This document shows positions 26,013-37,112 of a DNA stretch of 64,000 nt, piece after piece. The stretch spans positions 310,001 through 374,000 of the forward strand of contig NZ_QOVA01000001.1 of NCBI RefSeq assembly GCF_003332275.1, in the 5' to 3' direction. The position numbers and the translations under genes were made by a program. The notes beneath the pieces are model-generated. The model ran no database searches, was not told the origin of the DNA, and saw only the letters and a list, made by a program, of their open reading frames with translations. Source of the stretch: Edaphovirga cremea (GTDB taxonomy: Bacteria > Pseudomonadota > Gammaproteobacteria > Enterobacterales > Enterobacteriaceae). The number at the start of each line of letters is the position of its first letter. Position 1 is the stretch's first letter.

Positions 26013-26951
26013 CTATGCAAAGGGGGGTTGAGTTTCTGGGCTCAACGATTCGCAAATGGCAGAAATGAGGGACATGAGCGTTTTGTCTTTTTTGACCGCT
26101 TTGTTGTAGTGCAAAATGACATCAAAATCTTCTAAGGGATACGCTGTTTCAAGCCTTTTAATATTAAAGGCACTGCCAAACAGGTTATACATTTCAAGGG
26201 GAATATACGCGATGAGATCGCTGGTGCTTACCATTCCAATAATATTAAATACATTATGAGTGGTGAATGTGATATTTCTCGTAATGATCTGTTCATCGAT
26301 TTCGAAGATTTTTCTTTTCACCATCGGATCGTCTATTAACAGATGCGCATATTTTTCTTCACGGGATTGCTCAACGCTCAGATGCTTATCCAGACGCGGG
26401 TGATCGGTACGGCATATAGCAATGATTTTATTAGTGAATAATTTAACGGAAGCAATTGATTTGTTATAGATCGGGTTAACATCAATGATGATGTCGGCCT
26501 TGAATTGGCTCAGCATCTCCTCGTTGTCACCCATAGGAATATGGAGCAGCGTATAGTTTTCATTGATCTTGAGTAACTCTTTATAGATAGATGGAAAAGT
26601 CAGTAACGCAATATGCGGGCGACAACAGACCGTGAGAAAGCGTTTGTTTTCACTGTTCCGACTGAAATCCAGTCCGGTAATGATCGAGCCCAACCCCTTG
26701 CTGATATGGCTGTGCAAGTTCTCCGCATAGCTGGTAGGTGTGATTCCCTGGCCTGAGCGAATAAAAAGCGGATCGGGGAATGTGTTGCGTAATTTCTGGA
26801 TCGATTGGCTGACTGAAGAGGGTGTAAGGTTCAATGCCTTGGCTGCATTGACAATCCCTTTGTTGAGATAAACCGCCTCGAAAACAGTCAATAAATTAAG
26901 ATCAATATTTCTTAATTTATTGAGATTTGCAGCGATATTATTTTCGTCCAT
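26013..26951 (-). CDS. ybeF: YbeF, LysR-family regulator
   Basis: This is a transcription regulator with an N-terminal winged helix at ~15-75 (VNAAKALNLTPSSVSQSIQKL) and a periplasmic-binding-like effector domain. It lies between lipA and lipB exactly as E. coli ybeF does and shares LRNIDLNLLTVFEAVY with it. I chose ATG 26951 (MDENN), comparable to the E. coli start; the frame extends to a GTG at 26972. The targets and inducer are not known. It is AT-rich relative to its neighbours. Confidence 0.88.
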   Translation of the reverse strand: MDENNIAANLNKLRNIDLNLLTVFEAVYLNKGIVNAAKALNLTPSSVSQSIQKLRNTFPDPLFIRSGQGITPTSYAENLHSHISKGLGSIITGLDFSRNSENKRFLTVCCRPHIALLTFPSIYKELLKINENYTLLHIPMGDNEEMLSQFKADIIIDVNPIYNKSIASVKLFTNKIIAICRTDHPRLDKHLSVEQSREEKYAHLLIDDPMVKRKIFEIDEQIITRNITFTTHNVFNIIGMVSTSDLIAYIPLEMYNLFGSAFNIKRLETAYPLEDFDVILHYNKAVKKDKTLMSLISAICESLSPETQPPFA

Positions 26952-27121
26952 AAAGTTTTCTCTTGATAGCACGAACGTTATTTAATCGGAGTCTGATCGG
27001 GACCTACTGATAAAACGAGTACGCTAATCTTAACGCCGCCTAACTATAACTGAAAGTGAAGCCAACGCATTTTTTATTTTGAGAGAACGTTATATATAAA
27101 GAAAGTTCCATCGAATGCAAA

Positions 27122-27793
27122 TTAAACATAATCTGCTGCCGACCAAGACTTTAAATCAATATGTCCATAACCGGACAATTCGGTAAACGTGCGCAGCAAT
27201 ATGGGCTGGACGTCAGTAAGCGTTGTTCCCGGCTTCTGGGCACTGACTTGCGTCATTTGCATTCCGGCATAGCCACAGGGATTGATGCGTAGGAAAGGGG
27301 CGAGATCCATCGCGACATTGAGAGCAAGACCGTGAAATGAACAACCTTTACGGATGCGCAGCCCCAACGAACAGATTTTCTCCTCACCAACGTAGACACC
27401 AGGGGCGTCAGGGCGGGCATGGGCATCAATATCGAGATGAGCCAGCGTATCAACGACGGTCTGTTCAATGCAGGTTACCAACTGACGCACGCCCATTTTA
27501 TTGCGCTTCAGATCAAGCATGATATACATCACCTGCTGGCCCGGTCCGTGGTAAGTCACTTGTCCACCGCGGTCGCTCTGAACCACGGGAATGTCGCCGG
27601 GCATCAATACATGCTCAGCTTTTCCGGCCTGGCCTTGGGTAAATACCGGGGAGTGCTCGACCATCCAGATTTCATCAGGGGTGTCGTGTGTACGGCGATC
27701 GGTGAAGTTGTGCATTGCCTGTGAAACAGGCTGGTAGGGCTGGAGACCCAACTGGCGCAAAATGATATGAGTTTGTGACAAAGTGGTTATCAT
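27122..27793 (-). CDS. lipB: LipB, octanoyltransferase
   Basis: LipB transfers octanoate from acyl carrier protein to lipoyl domains, the step before LipA. Catalytic residues are visible: Lys in [18 protein letters not shown] and Cys in [12 protein letters not shown]. The substrate-site pattern [14 protein letters not shown] is intact. The length is 223 aa (E. coli 213). The start at 27793 has a weak ribosome site, but no better in-frame start exists. Confidence 0.95.
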   Translation of the reverse strand: MITTLSQTHIILRQLGLQPYQPVSQAMHNFTDRRTHDTPDEIWMVEHSPVFTQGQAGKAEHVLMPGDIPVVQSDRGGQVTYHGPGQQVMYIMLDLKRNKMGVRQLVTCIEQTVVDTLAHLDIDAHARPDAPGVYVGEEKICSLGLRIRKGCSFHGLALNVAMDLAPFLRINPCGYAGMQMTQVSAQKPGTTLTDVQPILLRTFTELSGYGHIDLKSWSAADYV

Positions 27794-27867
27794 CAGTTTG
27801 TGACATCATTGCACCAGTATAACCAGTGAAGTTACGGGTCACCAGCAGTTACGCGATTAACGGGTGT

Positions 27868-28131
27868 TTACAGCACCATACGAACAATCTCAATATTACC
27901 CAGCTCGTCATACAGCGTTTCGACCTGATCGATATGGGTCGCGGTAATGGTGATGGAGACTGAGTGATAGTTGCCTTTGCTGCTCGGTTTCACCTGAGGT
28001 GAATAATCGCCCGGAGCATGGCGCTGCACCACTTCAATCACCTGGTCAACCAGCTCGGGCTGTGCCAAACCCATAACTTTATAGGTAAAGGTACAGGGGA
28101 ATTCGAGCAGTTCGTTCAGCTTGGTTTTCAT
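27868..28131 (-). CDS. ybeD: YbeD, conserved ACT-like protein (DUF493)
   Basis: This is an 87-aa cytoplasmic protein of the UPF0250/DUF493 family with a ferredoxin-like, ACT-related fold. It has the same length as E. coli YbeD and a nearly identical sequence ([20 protein letters not shown]; ending IVRMVL). It is often encoded upstream of lipB, as here, suggesting a role linked to lipoate. Its molecular function is not established. Confidence 0.93.
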   Translation of the reverse strand: MKTKLNELLEFPCTFTYKVMGLAQPELVDQVIEVVQRHAPGDYSPQVKPSSKGNYHSVSITITATHIDQVETLYDELGNIEIVRMVL

Positions 28132-28168
28132 GTGTGCTCCAGAGTTATGGCGTTCGATAGCATAAATT

Positions 28169-28194
28169 ATAACTCCCGCCGGGGCAGGAGTTAT
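28169..28194 (-). terminator. Hairpin after dacA
   Basis: ATAACTCC and GGAGTTAT form an 8-bp stem around a 10-base GC-rich loop between dacA and ybeD. The trailing T content on the minus strand is modest, so it may act as an attenuator. Confidence 0.5.
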
Positions 28195-28236
28195 ATTTAA
28201 TAAATGGGGGCATTCCCGTCTTTTTCAAGGCTCGCT

Positions 28237-29448
28237 TTAACCGAACCAGTGATGGAACATCAACTTGATATAGTCAACGATGCGGCTAAAGAAACCGCCT
28301 TCCTTGACTTCAGTCATGACCACCAGCGGACGCTGATCGATGGTTTTGCCGTCCAGTTGGAAGTTGATGGAGCCAACCACCTGATTTTTAGCCAGTGGTG
28401 CATGGATTTCCGGATTGGTCAGCACGTAGCTGGCCTTCAGGTCTTTCATGCGTCCGCGTGGAATAGTCAGGTAAACGTCTTTATCCACACCCAACTGCAC
28501 GCGATCGGTATCGCCGAACCAAACGGGTTCGGACGCAAATTCTTTACCCACTTTCAAAGGTGACACGGTTTCAAAGAAACGGAAACCCCAGGTCAGCAGT
28601 TTTTTGCTTTCTGTTTCACGGCCTTTATAGGTGTGACCACCCAGTACCGCCGAGATCAGACGCATCTGACCTTCGGTCGCTGACGCAACCAGATTGTAGC
28701 CAGCGGCATCGGTATGACCGGTTTTGATGCCATCCACGTTCAGGCTGGTATCCCACAGCAGACCATTGCGGTTGGTCTGGCGGATCTTGTTGAACGTAAA
28801 ATCTTTTTCTTTATAGGTCGCATACTCGTCCGGGACATCACGAATCAGCGCCTGACCAATCAACGCCATATCACGTGCCGAACTGAACTGGCCATCCGCA
28901 TCCAGACCATGAACCGTTTCGAAATGGGTATTCTGCAGACCCAACGCGTTGACGTAGTTGTTCATCAGCCCAACAAACGCGTCCTGACTGCCAGCAACGT
29001 AATCTGCCATGGCGACACAGGCATCGTTGCCTGATTGCAGAATAATACCGCGGTTCAGTTCGGAAACCGGTACACGATCGCCAGGTTTCAGGAACATCAG
29101 CGAGGAGCCTCTGAACGCCGGATTACCGGTCGCCCAGGCATCTTTACCGACGGTAACGATGTCATTTGGGGTGATTTTTCCTGCTTTGATCGACTGGCCG
29201 ATAACATAACTGGTCATCATCTTGGTCAGGCTGGCAGGGTTGCGGCGGGCGTCGGCATTCATTTCAGCCAACACTTTACCGGAGTTGTAATCGATCAGGA
29301 TGTACGCTTCCGCATCTATCTGCGGGACACCTGGGATCATGGTTTTTAGGTTGACATCATCGGCGTGAGCCACTGAGGCAGCGCTTAGCGCAATAACAGT
29401 GCCGAGCGTAAAGCTCTTGAGTAAACGGGAAGTAGTTACAAGTTTCAT
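28237..29448 (-). CDS. dacA: DacA, D-alanyl-D-alanine carboxypeptidase (PBP5)
   Basis: PBP5 trims the terminal D-Ala from peptidoglycan pentapeptides in the periplasm and helps set cell shape. The signal peptide ends SVAHADDVN. Penicillin-binding motifs are ASLTK (active Ser), SGND and KTGHT. The C-terminal amphipathic anchor [14 protein letters not shown] attaches it to the inner membrane. Starting at MKLVTTS (29448) gives 403 aa, as in E. coli; the frame stays open to 29529 without similarity. Confidence 0.95.
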   Translation of the reverse strand: MKLVTTSRLLKSFTLGTVIALSAASVAHADDVNLKTMIPGVPQIDAEAYILIDYNSGKVLAEMNADARRNPASLTKMMTSYVIGQSIKAGKITPNDIVTVGKDAWATGNPAFRGSSLMFLKPGDRVPVSELNRGIILQSGNDACVAMADYVAGSQDAFVGLMNNYVNALGLQNTHFETVHGLDADGQFSSARDMALIGQALIRDVPDEYATYKEKDFTFNKIRQTNRNGLLWDTSLNVDGIKTGHTDAAGYNLVASATEGQMRLISAVLGGHTYKGRETESKKLLTWGFRFFETVSPLKVGKEFASEPVWFGDTDRVQLGVDKDVYLTIPRGRMKDLKASYVLTNPEIHAPLAKNQVVGSINFQLDGKTIDQRPLVVMTEVKEGGFFSRIVDYIKLMFHHWFG

Positions 29449-29633
29449 GATCGGGACAACAACATCCGTAAGAGTTAGTGAAAAACGTGCCACACTATAG
29501 CAGATGAGAGATCCACAGGCATCAGACATTCCGGGGACTTATGGGCGTTTACACAGTTTTACCTGGTCAAAACAGGGGGAAACTTTGGGTAATACGCCCA
29601 TTCGCAGAGGGGAATATCGTCGCGGGTGAATAC

Positions 29634-30731
29634 TTACATTCCACCTTGTGCAGCGGTAATAAATGATTGCTGCTGGGCTTCTGACGCCAAACGCTGCTGT
29701 AATGCGGCGGCTTGCTGGCGAGTACTGAACGGACCCAACTGGACACGGTAAACATTGCCAGACGCATTCACTTTGCCTGGCACACCGAAACGTTGGCTCA
29801 GGCTTTGCTGCCAGCTCTGCGCGCGTTGTGCATCGCTCAATGCACCGACTTGCACCACATAGGCACCGCCGGTTGCGGCAGAGGCGACGGGTGCAGCCAT
29901 TGGCGCACTGGCAACCACCGGCGCACTCACTGGCGCGACCGGTTCATCGTTCTCCAGAATACCGCGTGGTACGGCGGTAGGCGCTTGCAGGAAGCCGCCG
30001 CTGGAACCTGTTGAAGACGTTACAGCAGTGTTTGGCATGCTATTGCCCGTGCTCAGGCTCTGATTGTCGATAGGGCGCACGTCGGCGGCGTTGGTATCAG
30101 GTTGCATGGTTTGCACCGGGGTGCCCATGCTGTTCGCGCCGAGTTCCGGGCGAGACGGCAGTGCGTAACTCTGTTTGGCTACGGTGGTGCCAATGGTGCC
30201 CGGGCCTGACATCGAACCATCAGGTGCCACGCTGATAAAATCGACTTTAACTTTGGTGTTGTTAGACAGGTTCAGCCTTTCAGCCGCTGCACGCGAGAGA
30301 TCGATAATGCGGCCTGAGGTGTAAGGGCCACGATCGTTCACACGAACCACCAATTGACGACCATTGCTTAAATTGGTCACCCGCACATAACTGGGAATCG
30401 GTAGGGTAGGGTGAGCGGCAGTCAGTGCGTTGGGATCAAACACTTCACCAATGGCGGTGGTATTGCCGTTGGCTTCCTCTCCGTACCAGGTCGCAAGACC
30501 CGTTTGCGAGAAGTTTTGTGGGTTTTTCTCAATGCTGTAGCTTTTGCCGTTGACGGTATAATCCTGGTTGGTACCAGGGTTGTAAGGCTCGTAACGTGGC
30601 TCAGCCCCGCCAATTTCGACGACCGGTCCGTTGTAGGCAGGCTGTGGAACTTCCTGCTGCTGTTGCGTTTCTGTGGTACAGGCGTTCAAAAACAGCCCGA
30701 TGATGCCGACCCAAAGCCACTCCTTACGCAT
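29634..30731 (-). CDS. rlpA: RlpA, septal outer-membrane lipoprotein
   Basis: RlpA is a lipoprotein of the double-psi beta-barrel family; some homologues are lytic transglycosylases on stem-less glycan. The lipobox is LNAC at ~15-18. The barrel domain spans ~75-170 (TGLATWYGEEANG, NDRGPYTSGRIIDLSRAAAE). A Ser/Pro/Ala-rich linker follows. A C-terminal SPOR domain at ~290-365 (YVVQVGALSD...VQLGPFSTRQQA) binds denuded glycans at the septum. The length is 365 aa (E. coli 362). It follows mrdB by 9 bp. Confidence 0.95.
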   Translation of the reverse strand: MRKEWLWVGIIGLFLNACTTETQQQQEVPQPAYNGPVVEIGGAEPRYEPYNPGTNQDYTVNGKSYSIEKNPQNFSQTGLATWYGEEANGNTTAIGEVFDPNALTAAHPTLPIPSYVRVTNLSNGRQLVVRVNDRGPYTSGRIIDLSRAAAERLNLSNNTKVKVDFISVAPDGSMSGPGTIGTTVAKQSYALPSRPELGANSMGTPVQTMQPDTNAADVRPIDNQSLSTGNSMPNTAVTSSTGSSGGFLQAPTAVPRGILENDEPVAPVSAPVVASAPMAAPVASAATGGAYVVQVGALSDAQRAQSWQQSLSQRFGVPGKVNASGNVYRVQLGPFSTRQQAAALQQRLASEAQQQSFITAAQGGM

Positions 30732-30740
30732 TGCTCACCT

Positions 30741-31853
30741 CTATAAATTTTTGGATAACATTTTTCGATGAGTATGTATCGACATCACGATACCAAACCC
30801 GGCCATCAGGACGATTAACGCCGATCCCCCGTAACTAACCAAAGGCAAAGGTACGCCAACCACCGGCAAAATTCCACTTACCATGCCGATGTTCACAAAG
30901 ACATAAACGAATAATATCAACATCAGCCCACCGGCCATAACGCGGCCAAAGGTGGTTTGCGCATGGGCGGCAATCACCAGTCCGCGCATGATCAGACAGA
31001 GATAGAGGGCCAGCAGGATCAACACCCCCACCAATCCAAGCTCTTCGGCCAGGACGGCAAAAATAAAGTCAGTGTGGCGTTCGGGCAAAAACTCCAACTG
31101 GGACTGGGTACCGTGCAGCCAGCCCTTACCGGACAAACCCCCAGAACCGATGGCGATTTTTGACTGGATGATATGGTAGCCAGCACCCAGTGGATCGGTT
31201 TCCGGGTCAAGCAGCATCATGACCCGATCGCGCTGGTAATCATGCATCAGGAAAAACCAGAGTATCGGGATGAAGGCGGCAACCAGCAGGGCAGCCACGG
31301 CGATCAGTTTCCAACTCATTCCTGACAGAAACAGCACAAACAGACCGGACGCGGCGATAAGAATTGATGTACCGAGATCGGGTTGTGCGGCGACCAGCAA
31401 CGTTGGCAGGAATATCAGAATCAGCGCAATACCAGTATTTTTTAACGACGGCGGGCAGACATCGCGATTCATAAAGCGGGCAACCATCAGCGGCACAGCG
31501 ATTTTGGCAATTTCCGAGGGTTGGAAGCGCACGATGCCCAGATCCAGCCAACGCTGCGCCCCTTTACTTATCTGACCGAAAGCATCGACCAGCACCAGCA
31601 AAATGACACAGACAAAATAGAGATAGGGAGCCCAGCTTTCATAGACGCGTGGCGGTATCTGAGCCATAACCAGCATGATTACCAGACCCATCAGGATCTG
31701 GCCAATCTTGCGTTCCATCATATCCGGATCCTGGCCGCTGGCGCTCCATATGACGAAGGCGCTGTAGGCCAGCAGCCCCAGAATTATCAGCAAAAACGGG
31801 AAATCAATGTGGAGCTTGACCCAGAATGATCCCTTTTGTTGGCTCTCAGTCAT
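30741..31853 (-). CDS. mrdB: MrdB/RodA, SEDS glycosyltransferase
   Basis: RodA polymerises lipid II into glycan strands during rod elongation, partnered by PBP2. The 370-aa protein has ten hydrophobic segments. The SEDS signatures are visible, including QPDLGTS in the large loop, [19 protein letters not shown] and [12 protein letters not shown]. The neighbouring mrdA encodes its partner. The start at 31853 follows the mrdA stop by 8 bp. Confidence 0.96.
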   Translation of the reverse strand: MTESQQKGSFWVKLHIDFPFLLIILGLLAYSAFVIWSASGQDPDMMERKIGQILMGLVIMLVMAQIPPRVYESWAPYLYFVCVILLVLVDAFGQISKGAQRWLDLGIVRFQPSEIAKIAVPLMVARFMNRDVCPPSLKNTGIALILIFLPTLLVAAQPDLGTSILIAASGLFVLFLSGMSWKLIAVAALLVAAFIPILWFFLMHDYQRDRVMMLLDPETDPLGAGYHIIQSKIAIGSGGLSGKGWLHGTQSQLEFLPERHTDFIFAVLAEELGLVGVLILLALYLCLIMRGLVIAAHAQTTFGRVMAGGLMLILFVYVFVNIGMVSGILPVVGVPLPLVSYGGSALIVLMAGFGIVMSIHTHRKMLSKNL

Positions 31854-31861
31854 GGTTTACC

Positions 31862-33766
31862 TTAATCACCTTCTGTTCCGGGCGGCAGAGGCGCAGCGTC
31901 CGGCAACACAGTATTGTTATCGCCCAGTAAAATATGGTCGAGGATCTGGCGGGTGATGGTCCCTACCGCCGGGCCTGCGCCGCCGTTCTCCAAAATGACC
32001 ACCACGGCAACCGTGGGTTTGTCATAAGGCGCGAATGCTGTCATCAGTTTATGGTCACGCAGGCGTTCCGCAATTTTATGGGCGTTGTAGGTCTCGTTTT
32101 CTTTCAGGCCAAATACCTGCGCTGTCCCGGATTTTGCCGCCGCTTTGTAAGGCGCATCGGTAAAACTTTTGCGCGCCGTGCCATTCGGACGGTTGGCGAC
32201 GCCATACATCCCGTCTTTCGCCAACTCCCAGTAACCGGAATGGATATCACCGATGTGGGTGGTCTCTTCCTGCACATACGGCATCTGCTTGCCATCTACC
32301 TTGGTGCTCAGCATCAGGTGCGGTGTTTTCACCACGCCATCATTGATCAACGTCATCAACGCCTTGATCATCTGGACCGGGGTTGCTGTCCAGTAACCCT
32401 GGCCGATACCGACGGGAATGGTGTCGCCCTGATACCAGGGTTTTTTATAGCGCTTGAATTTCCAGTCGCGGTTCGGCATGTTTCCTGACCGCTCTTCGGA
32501 GAGATCGATGCCCGAATAGTGGCCGTAACCAAATTTCCCCATCCACTCGGAGAGGCGATCAATACCCATGTCGTAGGCGACCTGATAGAAGAAGGTATCC
32601 GCGGACTCTTCCAGCGATTTTGTTAAATTCAACCGGCCATGACCCCATTTCTTCCAGTCGCGGAAGCGTTTTTCCGACCCAGGCAGTTGCCACCAGCCTG
32701 GATCGAAGAGCGTCGTATTGCGGGTGATTACGCCAGCGGTCAGCGCGGAAACGGCAATATAAGGTTTCACCGTAGAGGCGGGTGGGTAGATCCCCTGCGT
32801 TGCGCGGTTAATCAGCGGACGGTTTTCATCATTGAGCAGCGCACGGTAATCGGTGCCGGAAATTCCATCCACGAACAGATTTGGGTCGTAACTCGGGTTT
32901 GAAACCAGCGCACGTATACCGCCGTCACGCGGATCGGTGACGATAACGGCGGAGCGGCTGCCTTCCAGTAACTTTTCGATATACTGCTGCAAATGCAGAT
33001 CGAGGGTCAGGTAGATGTCTTTACCTGCTTGCGGGGGTTGTTCATGCAACTGCCGGATCACCCGGCCACGGTTGTTGACTTCCACCTCTTCATAGCCGGT
33101 TTTACCGTGCAGAACATTTTCGTAGTAACGTTCAATACCCAGTTTCCCTATATCATGGGTCGCGGCATAGTTTGCCAGAATCCCATCTTTATCGAGGCGC
33201 TCCACATCACGATCGTTGATTTTCGAGACATAGCCGATTACGTGGGTCAGGGCAGAACCATAGGGATAATAACGACGCTGATAGCCTTTGACTTCCACGC
33301 CGGGGAAATGGAATTGATTGACAGCAAAACGTGCGACCTGAACTTCTGTCAGGGCCGTTTTTACCGGAATTGAGGTAAAGCGACGCGATCGTTTGCGCTC
33401 TTTCTCAAAATTGACAATATCTTCATCAGTGAGATCAACCACGGGCTTGAGCTGTTGCAGGATAGCATTCAGGTCGTCGACCTTTTCCGGCACCAACTCC
33501 AGCTGATAGATAGTGCGGTTGAGCGCCAGCGGAATGCCGTTGCGATCGTAGATAATGCCGCGGCTGGGCGCGATGGGCACCAGCTTGATACGGTTTTCAT
33601 TTGAGCGTGTGCGATAATCCTCAAAACGTACAATCTGTATGTTATAGAGGTTAGCCACCAGTATACCGCTGAGTAATAGAATGCCAACGAACGCCACCAG
33701 AGCACGGCGCACGAACAGGGCAGACTCCGCGGTATAGTCGCGAAAAGGGTTACGATCTATTTTCAT
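31862..33766 (-). CDS. mrdA: MrdA/PBP2, elongation transpeptidase
   Basis: PBP2 cross-links new peptidoglycan in the elongasome. It has an N-terminal membrane anchor at ~22-45 (FVGILLLSGILVANL), the pedestal domain with SRGIIYDRNG, and a transpeptidase domain with STVK (active Ser near 330), SAD and KSGTAQ motifs. The length is 634 aa (E. coli 633). It starts the mrdAB-rlpA unit after rlmH. Confidence 0.96.
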   Translation of the reverse strand: MKIDRNPFRDYTAESALFVRRALVAFVGILLLSGILVANLYNIQIVRFEDYRTRSNENRIKLVPIAPSRGIIYDRNGIPLALNRTIYQLELVPEKVDDLNAILQQLKPVVDLTDEDIVNFEKERKRSRRFTSIPVKTALTEVQVARFAVNQFHFPGVEVKGYQRRYYPYGSALTHVIGYVSKINDRDVERLDKDGILANYAATHDIGKLGIERYYENVLHGKTGYEEVEVNNRGRVIRQLHEQPPQAGKDIYLTLDLHLQQYIEKLLEGSRSAVIVTDPRDGGIRALVSNPSYDPNLFVDGISGTDYRALLNDENRPLINRATQGIYPPASTVKPYIAVSALTAGVITRNTTLFDPGWWQLPGSEKRFRDWKKWGHGRLNLTKSLEESADTFFYQVAYDMGIDRLSEWMGKFGYGHYSGIDLSEERSGNMPNRDWKFKRYKKPWYQGDTIPVGIGQGYWTATPVQMIKALMTLINDGVVKTPHLMLSTKVDGKQMPYVQEETTHIGDIHSGYWELAKDGMYGVANRPNGTARKSFTDAPYKAAAKSGTAQVFGLKENETYNAHKIAERLRDHKLMTAFAPYDKPTVAVVVILENGGAGPAVGTITRQILDHILLGDNNTVLPDAAPLPPGTEGD

Positions 33767-33807
33767 CCCGCTACTTTAGTTTCACTCTGCTCACAATCAC
33801 CGACCGG

Positions 33808-34278
33808 TTATTCCCGGTGGTAAGGATGATTTGTGGTTATACTCCACGCGCGATAGAGGCTTTCAGCCACTAAAACCCGCACTAAAGGATGAGGCAAGGT
33901 CAACGGGGAGAGCGACCAACTCTGCTCTGCTGCCGCTTTACAGGCGGGCGATAGCCCTTCAGGCCCACCAATTAACAGGCTGACATCGCGGCCATCCTGT
34001 TTCCAACGTTCAAGCTGCTGCGCCAGCACTGGCGTTTCCCACGGCGTGCCGGGGATATCCAGTGTGACGATACGATTACCTTTACCGAGCGCGGCAAGCA
34101 TTTGCTCACCTTCTTTCTCCAGAATCCGCTTTATATCGGCATTTTTACCGCGTTTTCCCGCTGGGATTTCTACCAGCTCAAACGGCATATCTTTCGGAAA
34201 GCGGCGCAGGTAATCCGTAAAGCCCGTCTGCACCCAGTCTGGCATTTTGGTGCCAACGGCCACCAGTTGCAGTTTCAC
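33808..34278 (-). CDS. rlmH: RlmH, 23S rRNA pseudouridine-1915 N3-methyltransferase
   Basis: RlmH is an SPOUT-family methyltransferase acting on pseudouridine 1915 in helix 69 of 70S ribosomes. The 156-aa product has the characteristic trefoil-knot C-terminus, [10 protein letters not shown] and [19 protein letters not shown]. The start codon is GTG at 34278, as judged by alignment with E. coli [15 protein letters not shown]. It is 3 bp after rsfS on the same strand. Confidence 0.96.
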   Translation of the reverse strand: MKLQLVAVGTKMPDWVQTGFTDYLRRFPKDMPFELVEIPAGKRGKNADIKRILEKEGEQMLAALGKGNRIVTLDIPGTPWETPVLAQQLERWKQDGRDVSLLIGGPEGLSPACKAAAEQSWSLSPLTLPHPLVRVLVAESLYRAWSITTNHPYHRE

Positions 34279-34281
34279 GGT

Positions 34282-34599
34282 TTAACTCCAGAGCTTTTCG
34301 AGTTCGTACAGCGCGCGGCTTTCTTCCTGCATCACATGCACAATGACTTCGCCCAGATCAACGACGACCCAGTCAGAATCATTAATTCCTTTCACACTCA
34401 TGGTATCCATACCTGCCGCTTTGGCTTCTTCAACGACGTGTCCGGCAATGGACAGGACGTGACGGCTGGACGTACCGGTACAGATGATCATGCAGTCGGT
34501 AATACTGGATTTGCCTACGACATCCAACGCAATGATGTCCTGGCCTTTCAAATCATCAATTTTATCAATGACAAAATCTTGGAGCTCTTTACCTTGCAA
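34282..34599 (-). CDS. rsfS: RsfS, ribosomal silencing factor
   Basis: RsfS binds ribosomal protein uL14 and blocks subunit joining during starvation. I place the start at a TTG (34599) with GAGGGGG upstream, giving 105 aa, identical to E. coli in length; the product then reads (M)[18 protein letters not shown]. An in-frame ATG at 34680 would add 27 unconserved residues. The core [17 protein letters not shown] and [12 protein letters not shown] are family hallmarks. E. coli cobC, normally between rsfS and nadD, is absent. Confidence 0.93.
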   Translation of the reverse strand: MQGKELQDFVIDKIDDLKGQDIIALDVVGKSSITDCMIICTGTSSRHVLSIAGHVVEEAKAAGMDTMSVKGINDSDWVVVDLGEVIVHVMQEESRALYELEKLWS

Positions 34600-34818
34600 A
34601 GGTTCCCCCTCGGGTCTATTCAACGCATAACGGATCAGTAGTGCACCACCCCAACGCCAGGCGTGGGAGTGACTGCTCACTCATGCCGCAATAATTATCT
34701 CATGGGCAGGCTGTCACAGGACTATCGAATATGTTTCAAAAATCAACAAGTTGAATGATATGGAAACGGTCTTTAGCGGACATCCGAAATGTAAGCGGCG
34801 CAGTATAGCATGTGCTAT

Positions 34819-35490
34819 CTACTCGCGATATAAACCCTGTGAGTGGATGTAACGCTGCACTGCAGGCGGCAGTAAATCATCACAGGCTTCGCCGCTGTGT
34901 AAACGGCGACGGATATCCGTTGCAGATATTTCTGATAATGGGGTATCTGCAATATAAATCATCCCATGAGCCTGCATTTTCAATTTTTTCGGTTCATCCA
35001 CCCGATGGTTATTCAGCCATTGCTGCAACTCTTCGGTTTCCATTTCATTACTGTAACCTGGCCGCGCAAGAACCAGCAGATGGCAAACACCCAGCAAATC
35101 CTGCCAGCGATGCCATTTATGTAACGTCAGCAATGAATCCTGCCCAATAATAAACGCCAGAGGAACGGCAGCGCCATATTCTTTACGTAACGTTTCAAGA
35201 GTCTCAATGGTGTAGGACGGCGAATCGTGCTTTAATTCACGATTATCGATAGAAAACAAAGGATTGCCTGCAATTGCCAACTCTACCATCTTCAGGCGTT
35301 GCAGTGGGTTGGCTTTCGGTTGCGGCCGGTGTGGCGGCACATTATTTGGCAGCAGAGTCACTCTATCCAGACCCACTTGCCGGGCGAGTACTTCAACGGG
35401 CCGCAGATGACCATAATGAATAGGATCAAAGGTGCCGCCAAATAGCGCAAACAGCGCCTTCTCAGGGCATGAGGTCAGTGTTTCGGCCAT
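34819..35490 (-). CDS. nadD: NadD, nicotinate-mononucleotide adenylyltransferase
   Basis: NadD makes deamido-NAD from nicotinate mononucleotide and ATP, a core step of NAD synthesis. The nucleotidyltransferase motif [13 protein letters not shown] lies near the N-terminus, and the [10 protein letters not shown] motif is near the C-terminus. I chose ATG 35490 with GAAGG 7 bases upstream, giving 223 aa (E. coli 213). It follows holA by 16 bp. Confidence 0.95.
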   Translation of the reverse strand: MAETLTSCPEKALFALFGGTFDPIHYGHLRPVEVLARQVGLDRVTLLPNNVPPHRPQPKANPLQRLKMVELAIAGNPLFSIDNRELKHDSPSYTIETLETLRKEYGAAVPLAFIIGQDSLLTLHKWHRWQDLLGVCHLLVLARPGYSNEMETEELQQWLNNHRVDEPKKLKMQAHGMIYIADTPLSEISATDIRRRLHSGEACDDLLPPAVQRYIHSQGLYRE

Positions 35491-35506
35491 CAGTTTTACC
35501 TTCGTA

Positions 35507-36532
35507 TCAATAAAAACCAGTGGGTAGGGGTTTGCCGCATACAAGCATAGACAGACTTTCCAACTCAGGCCATATCGACTGGCCGTAATCCTGCTTCAAG
35601 GTGATCTCCATCCGGGTTAACAGATGGATAGCTTGCTGTAGCTGGGGAAGCGTCAGGCGCTGGAGAGCCTGGGTAATTAACGTGCGGCGGTTTTGCCACA
35701 CTTTATGTTGATCAAACAGCGCCCGCAGAGGTTGGTGATCCATCTGACGTTTCAGCGTCAGCAGCAGCAACAGTTCTCGCTGCAACGTTCGCAGCAAAAT
35801 CACCGGTTCGCTGTCTTCCTGTTGTAATTGCTGGAGGATATGCCACGCACGTTTGCTTTTACCCGCCATAAGCGCGTCCAGCCAGTGATACGGGGTAAAG
35901 TGGGCGGCATCATTGACTGCCTGTTCCACGCGGGGCAGGGTCAGTTTTCCGTCAGGGTAGAGCAGCGACAGCCGTTCCAATGCCTGCGCGAGCGCCAGCA
36001 GATTACCTTCATAGCAATAGCACAACAGCTGATTTGCCTGATCGTCGAGCGTCAGTTTCATATTGCTGGCGCGTTGTGAAACCCAGCGGGGCAATTGTGC
36101 CTGTTCCGGTGTCTGACAGGTGACAAACACACCCTGCGGACTGAGTGCTTTAAACCAGGCACTGTTTTCCTGCGCTTTGGTCAATTTGACGGCACGCATA
36201 ATCAGCAGGATATCGGGATGCAGCAGCGTGGCCAGTTTGGCCAATTGTTCACCCATCGGTGCCGGTGGGCCGTTGTCGGGCAGGATCAGCAGCAATGTTT
36301 GCCGGGTAGCAAACAGGCTCATGGCCTGGCAGATACTGAAAATGGCGTCCCAGTCAGTATGGAGATCCACATTGAAACTGTAGTGTTCGCTGAATTCATG
36401 CTGTTGGGCGATGGCGCGGATATGGTCCTGGCTCTCTTGCAAGAGAAGGGGATCATTTCCACATAATAGATAACAAGCGCGCAGCCCCTCATGGAGCTGC
36501 GCGACAAGTTGTTCGGGATAAAGGCGGATCAT
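35507..36532 (-). CDS. holA: HolA, DNA polymerase III delta subunit
   Basis: The delta subunit of the clamp loader opens the beta sliding clamp. The 341-aa protein shows the N-terminal clamp-contact region ([18 protein letters not shown]) and the AAA-like fold without a working Walker A motif, as usual for delta. E. coli HolA is 343 aa. Its start overlaps the lptE stop (ATGA), implying coupled translation. Confidence 0.95.
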   Translation of the reverse strand: MIRLYPEQLVAQLHEGLRACYLLCGNDPLLLQESQDHIRAIAQQHEFSEHYSFNVDLHTDWDAIFSICQAMSLFATRQTLLLILPDNGPPAPMGEQLAKLATLLHPDILLIMRAVKLTKAQENSAWFKALSPQGVFVTCQTPEQAQLPRWVSQRASNMKLTLDDQANQLLCYCYEGNLLALAQALERLSLLYPDGKLTLPRVEQAVNDAAHFTPYHWLDALMAGKSKRAWHILQQLQQEDSEPVILLRTLQRELLLLLTLKRQMDHQPLRALFDQHKVWQNRRTLITQALQRLTLPQLQQAIHLLTRMEITLKQDYGQSIWPELESLSMLVCGKPLPTGFY

Positions 36533-37098
36533 TGCGCGGTGGCACTAACCGGTGTGGCGTTCGCCGCAACGGCAGCCTGATCTTCTTTCATCCTTGTTTC
36601 TTCTGCAGCGTGAACCGACAACAATCTGCGTACCAGTTGTTGCGCAGCCTGCTGACGCATTTCTTGCAGAATAATGTCTTGCTCGGCATCTTTCGCCAAG
36701 GCAGTCAGCGGGTTATCGAAGAATGAACGGAATACCCGGACATTAATCGGATAAAGATCGCGGCCTGGCAAAAGAACCTGGGCATTGACCTGCATCACCA
36801 TCTGGAACTCGGCCGTTTTACCGTCCTGGAAGATAGAGACGGTATCTCTGCTGTCGCTGGAGCTGACGATGCGCAAAGACGGTAAATCCTGACGTTTGGC
36901 ATCCCGCGAGACGGTCACATTGCTCAGACGCAGTTGTTCACGCACAGCCCGCGTAAGCGGGCCATAAGGATCATAGCTGTCGAGCAACAACGTTTGTAGT
37001 TCTTCGGGCACTTGGGTCGTCCCGCGAAGATGAAAACCGCAGCCGGAAGTGACCAAGACGGCCACGCCAAGCAACAGCATCAAAATACGATGTCGCAC
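36529..37098 (-). CDS. lptE: LptE, LPS-assembly lipoprotein
   Basis: LptE plugs the LptD barrel and helps insert LPS in the outer membrane. The signal peptide ends in the lipobox LVTSGC, with the lipidated Cys about residue 20. I prefer GTG 37098 as start, with AAGGAGG just upstream; the frame continues to 37116. The conserved [18 protein letters not shown] segment is present. The product is 189 aa (E. coli 193), 14 bp after leuS. Confidence 0.93.
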   Translation of the reverse strand: MRHRILMLLLGVAVLVTSGCGFHLRGTTQVPEELQTLLLDSYDPYGPLTRAVREQLRLSNVTVSRDAKRQDLPSLRIVSSSDSRDTVSIFQDGKTAEFQMVMQVNAQVLLPGRDLYPINVRVFRSFFDNPLTALAKDAEQDIILQEMRQQAAQQLVRRLLSVHAAEETRMKEDQAAVAANATPVSATAQ

Positions 37099-37112
37099 AA
37101 CTCCTCCTTGTC

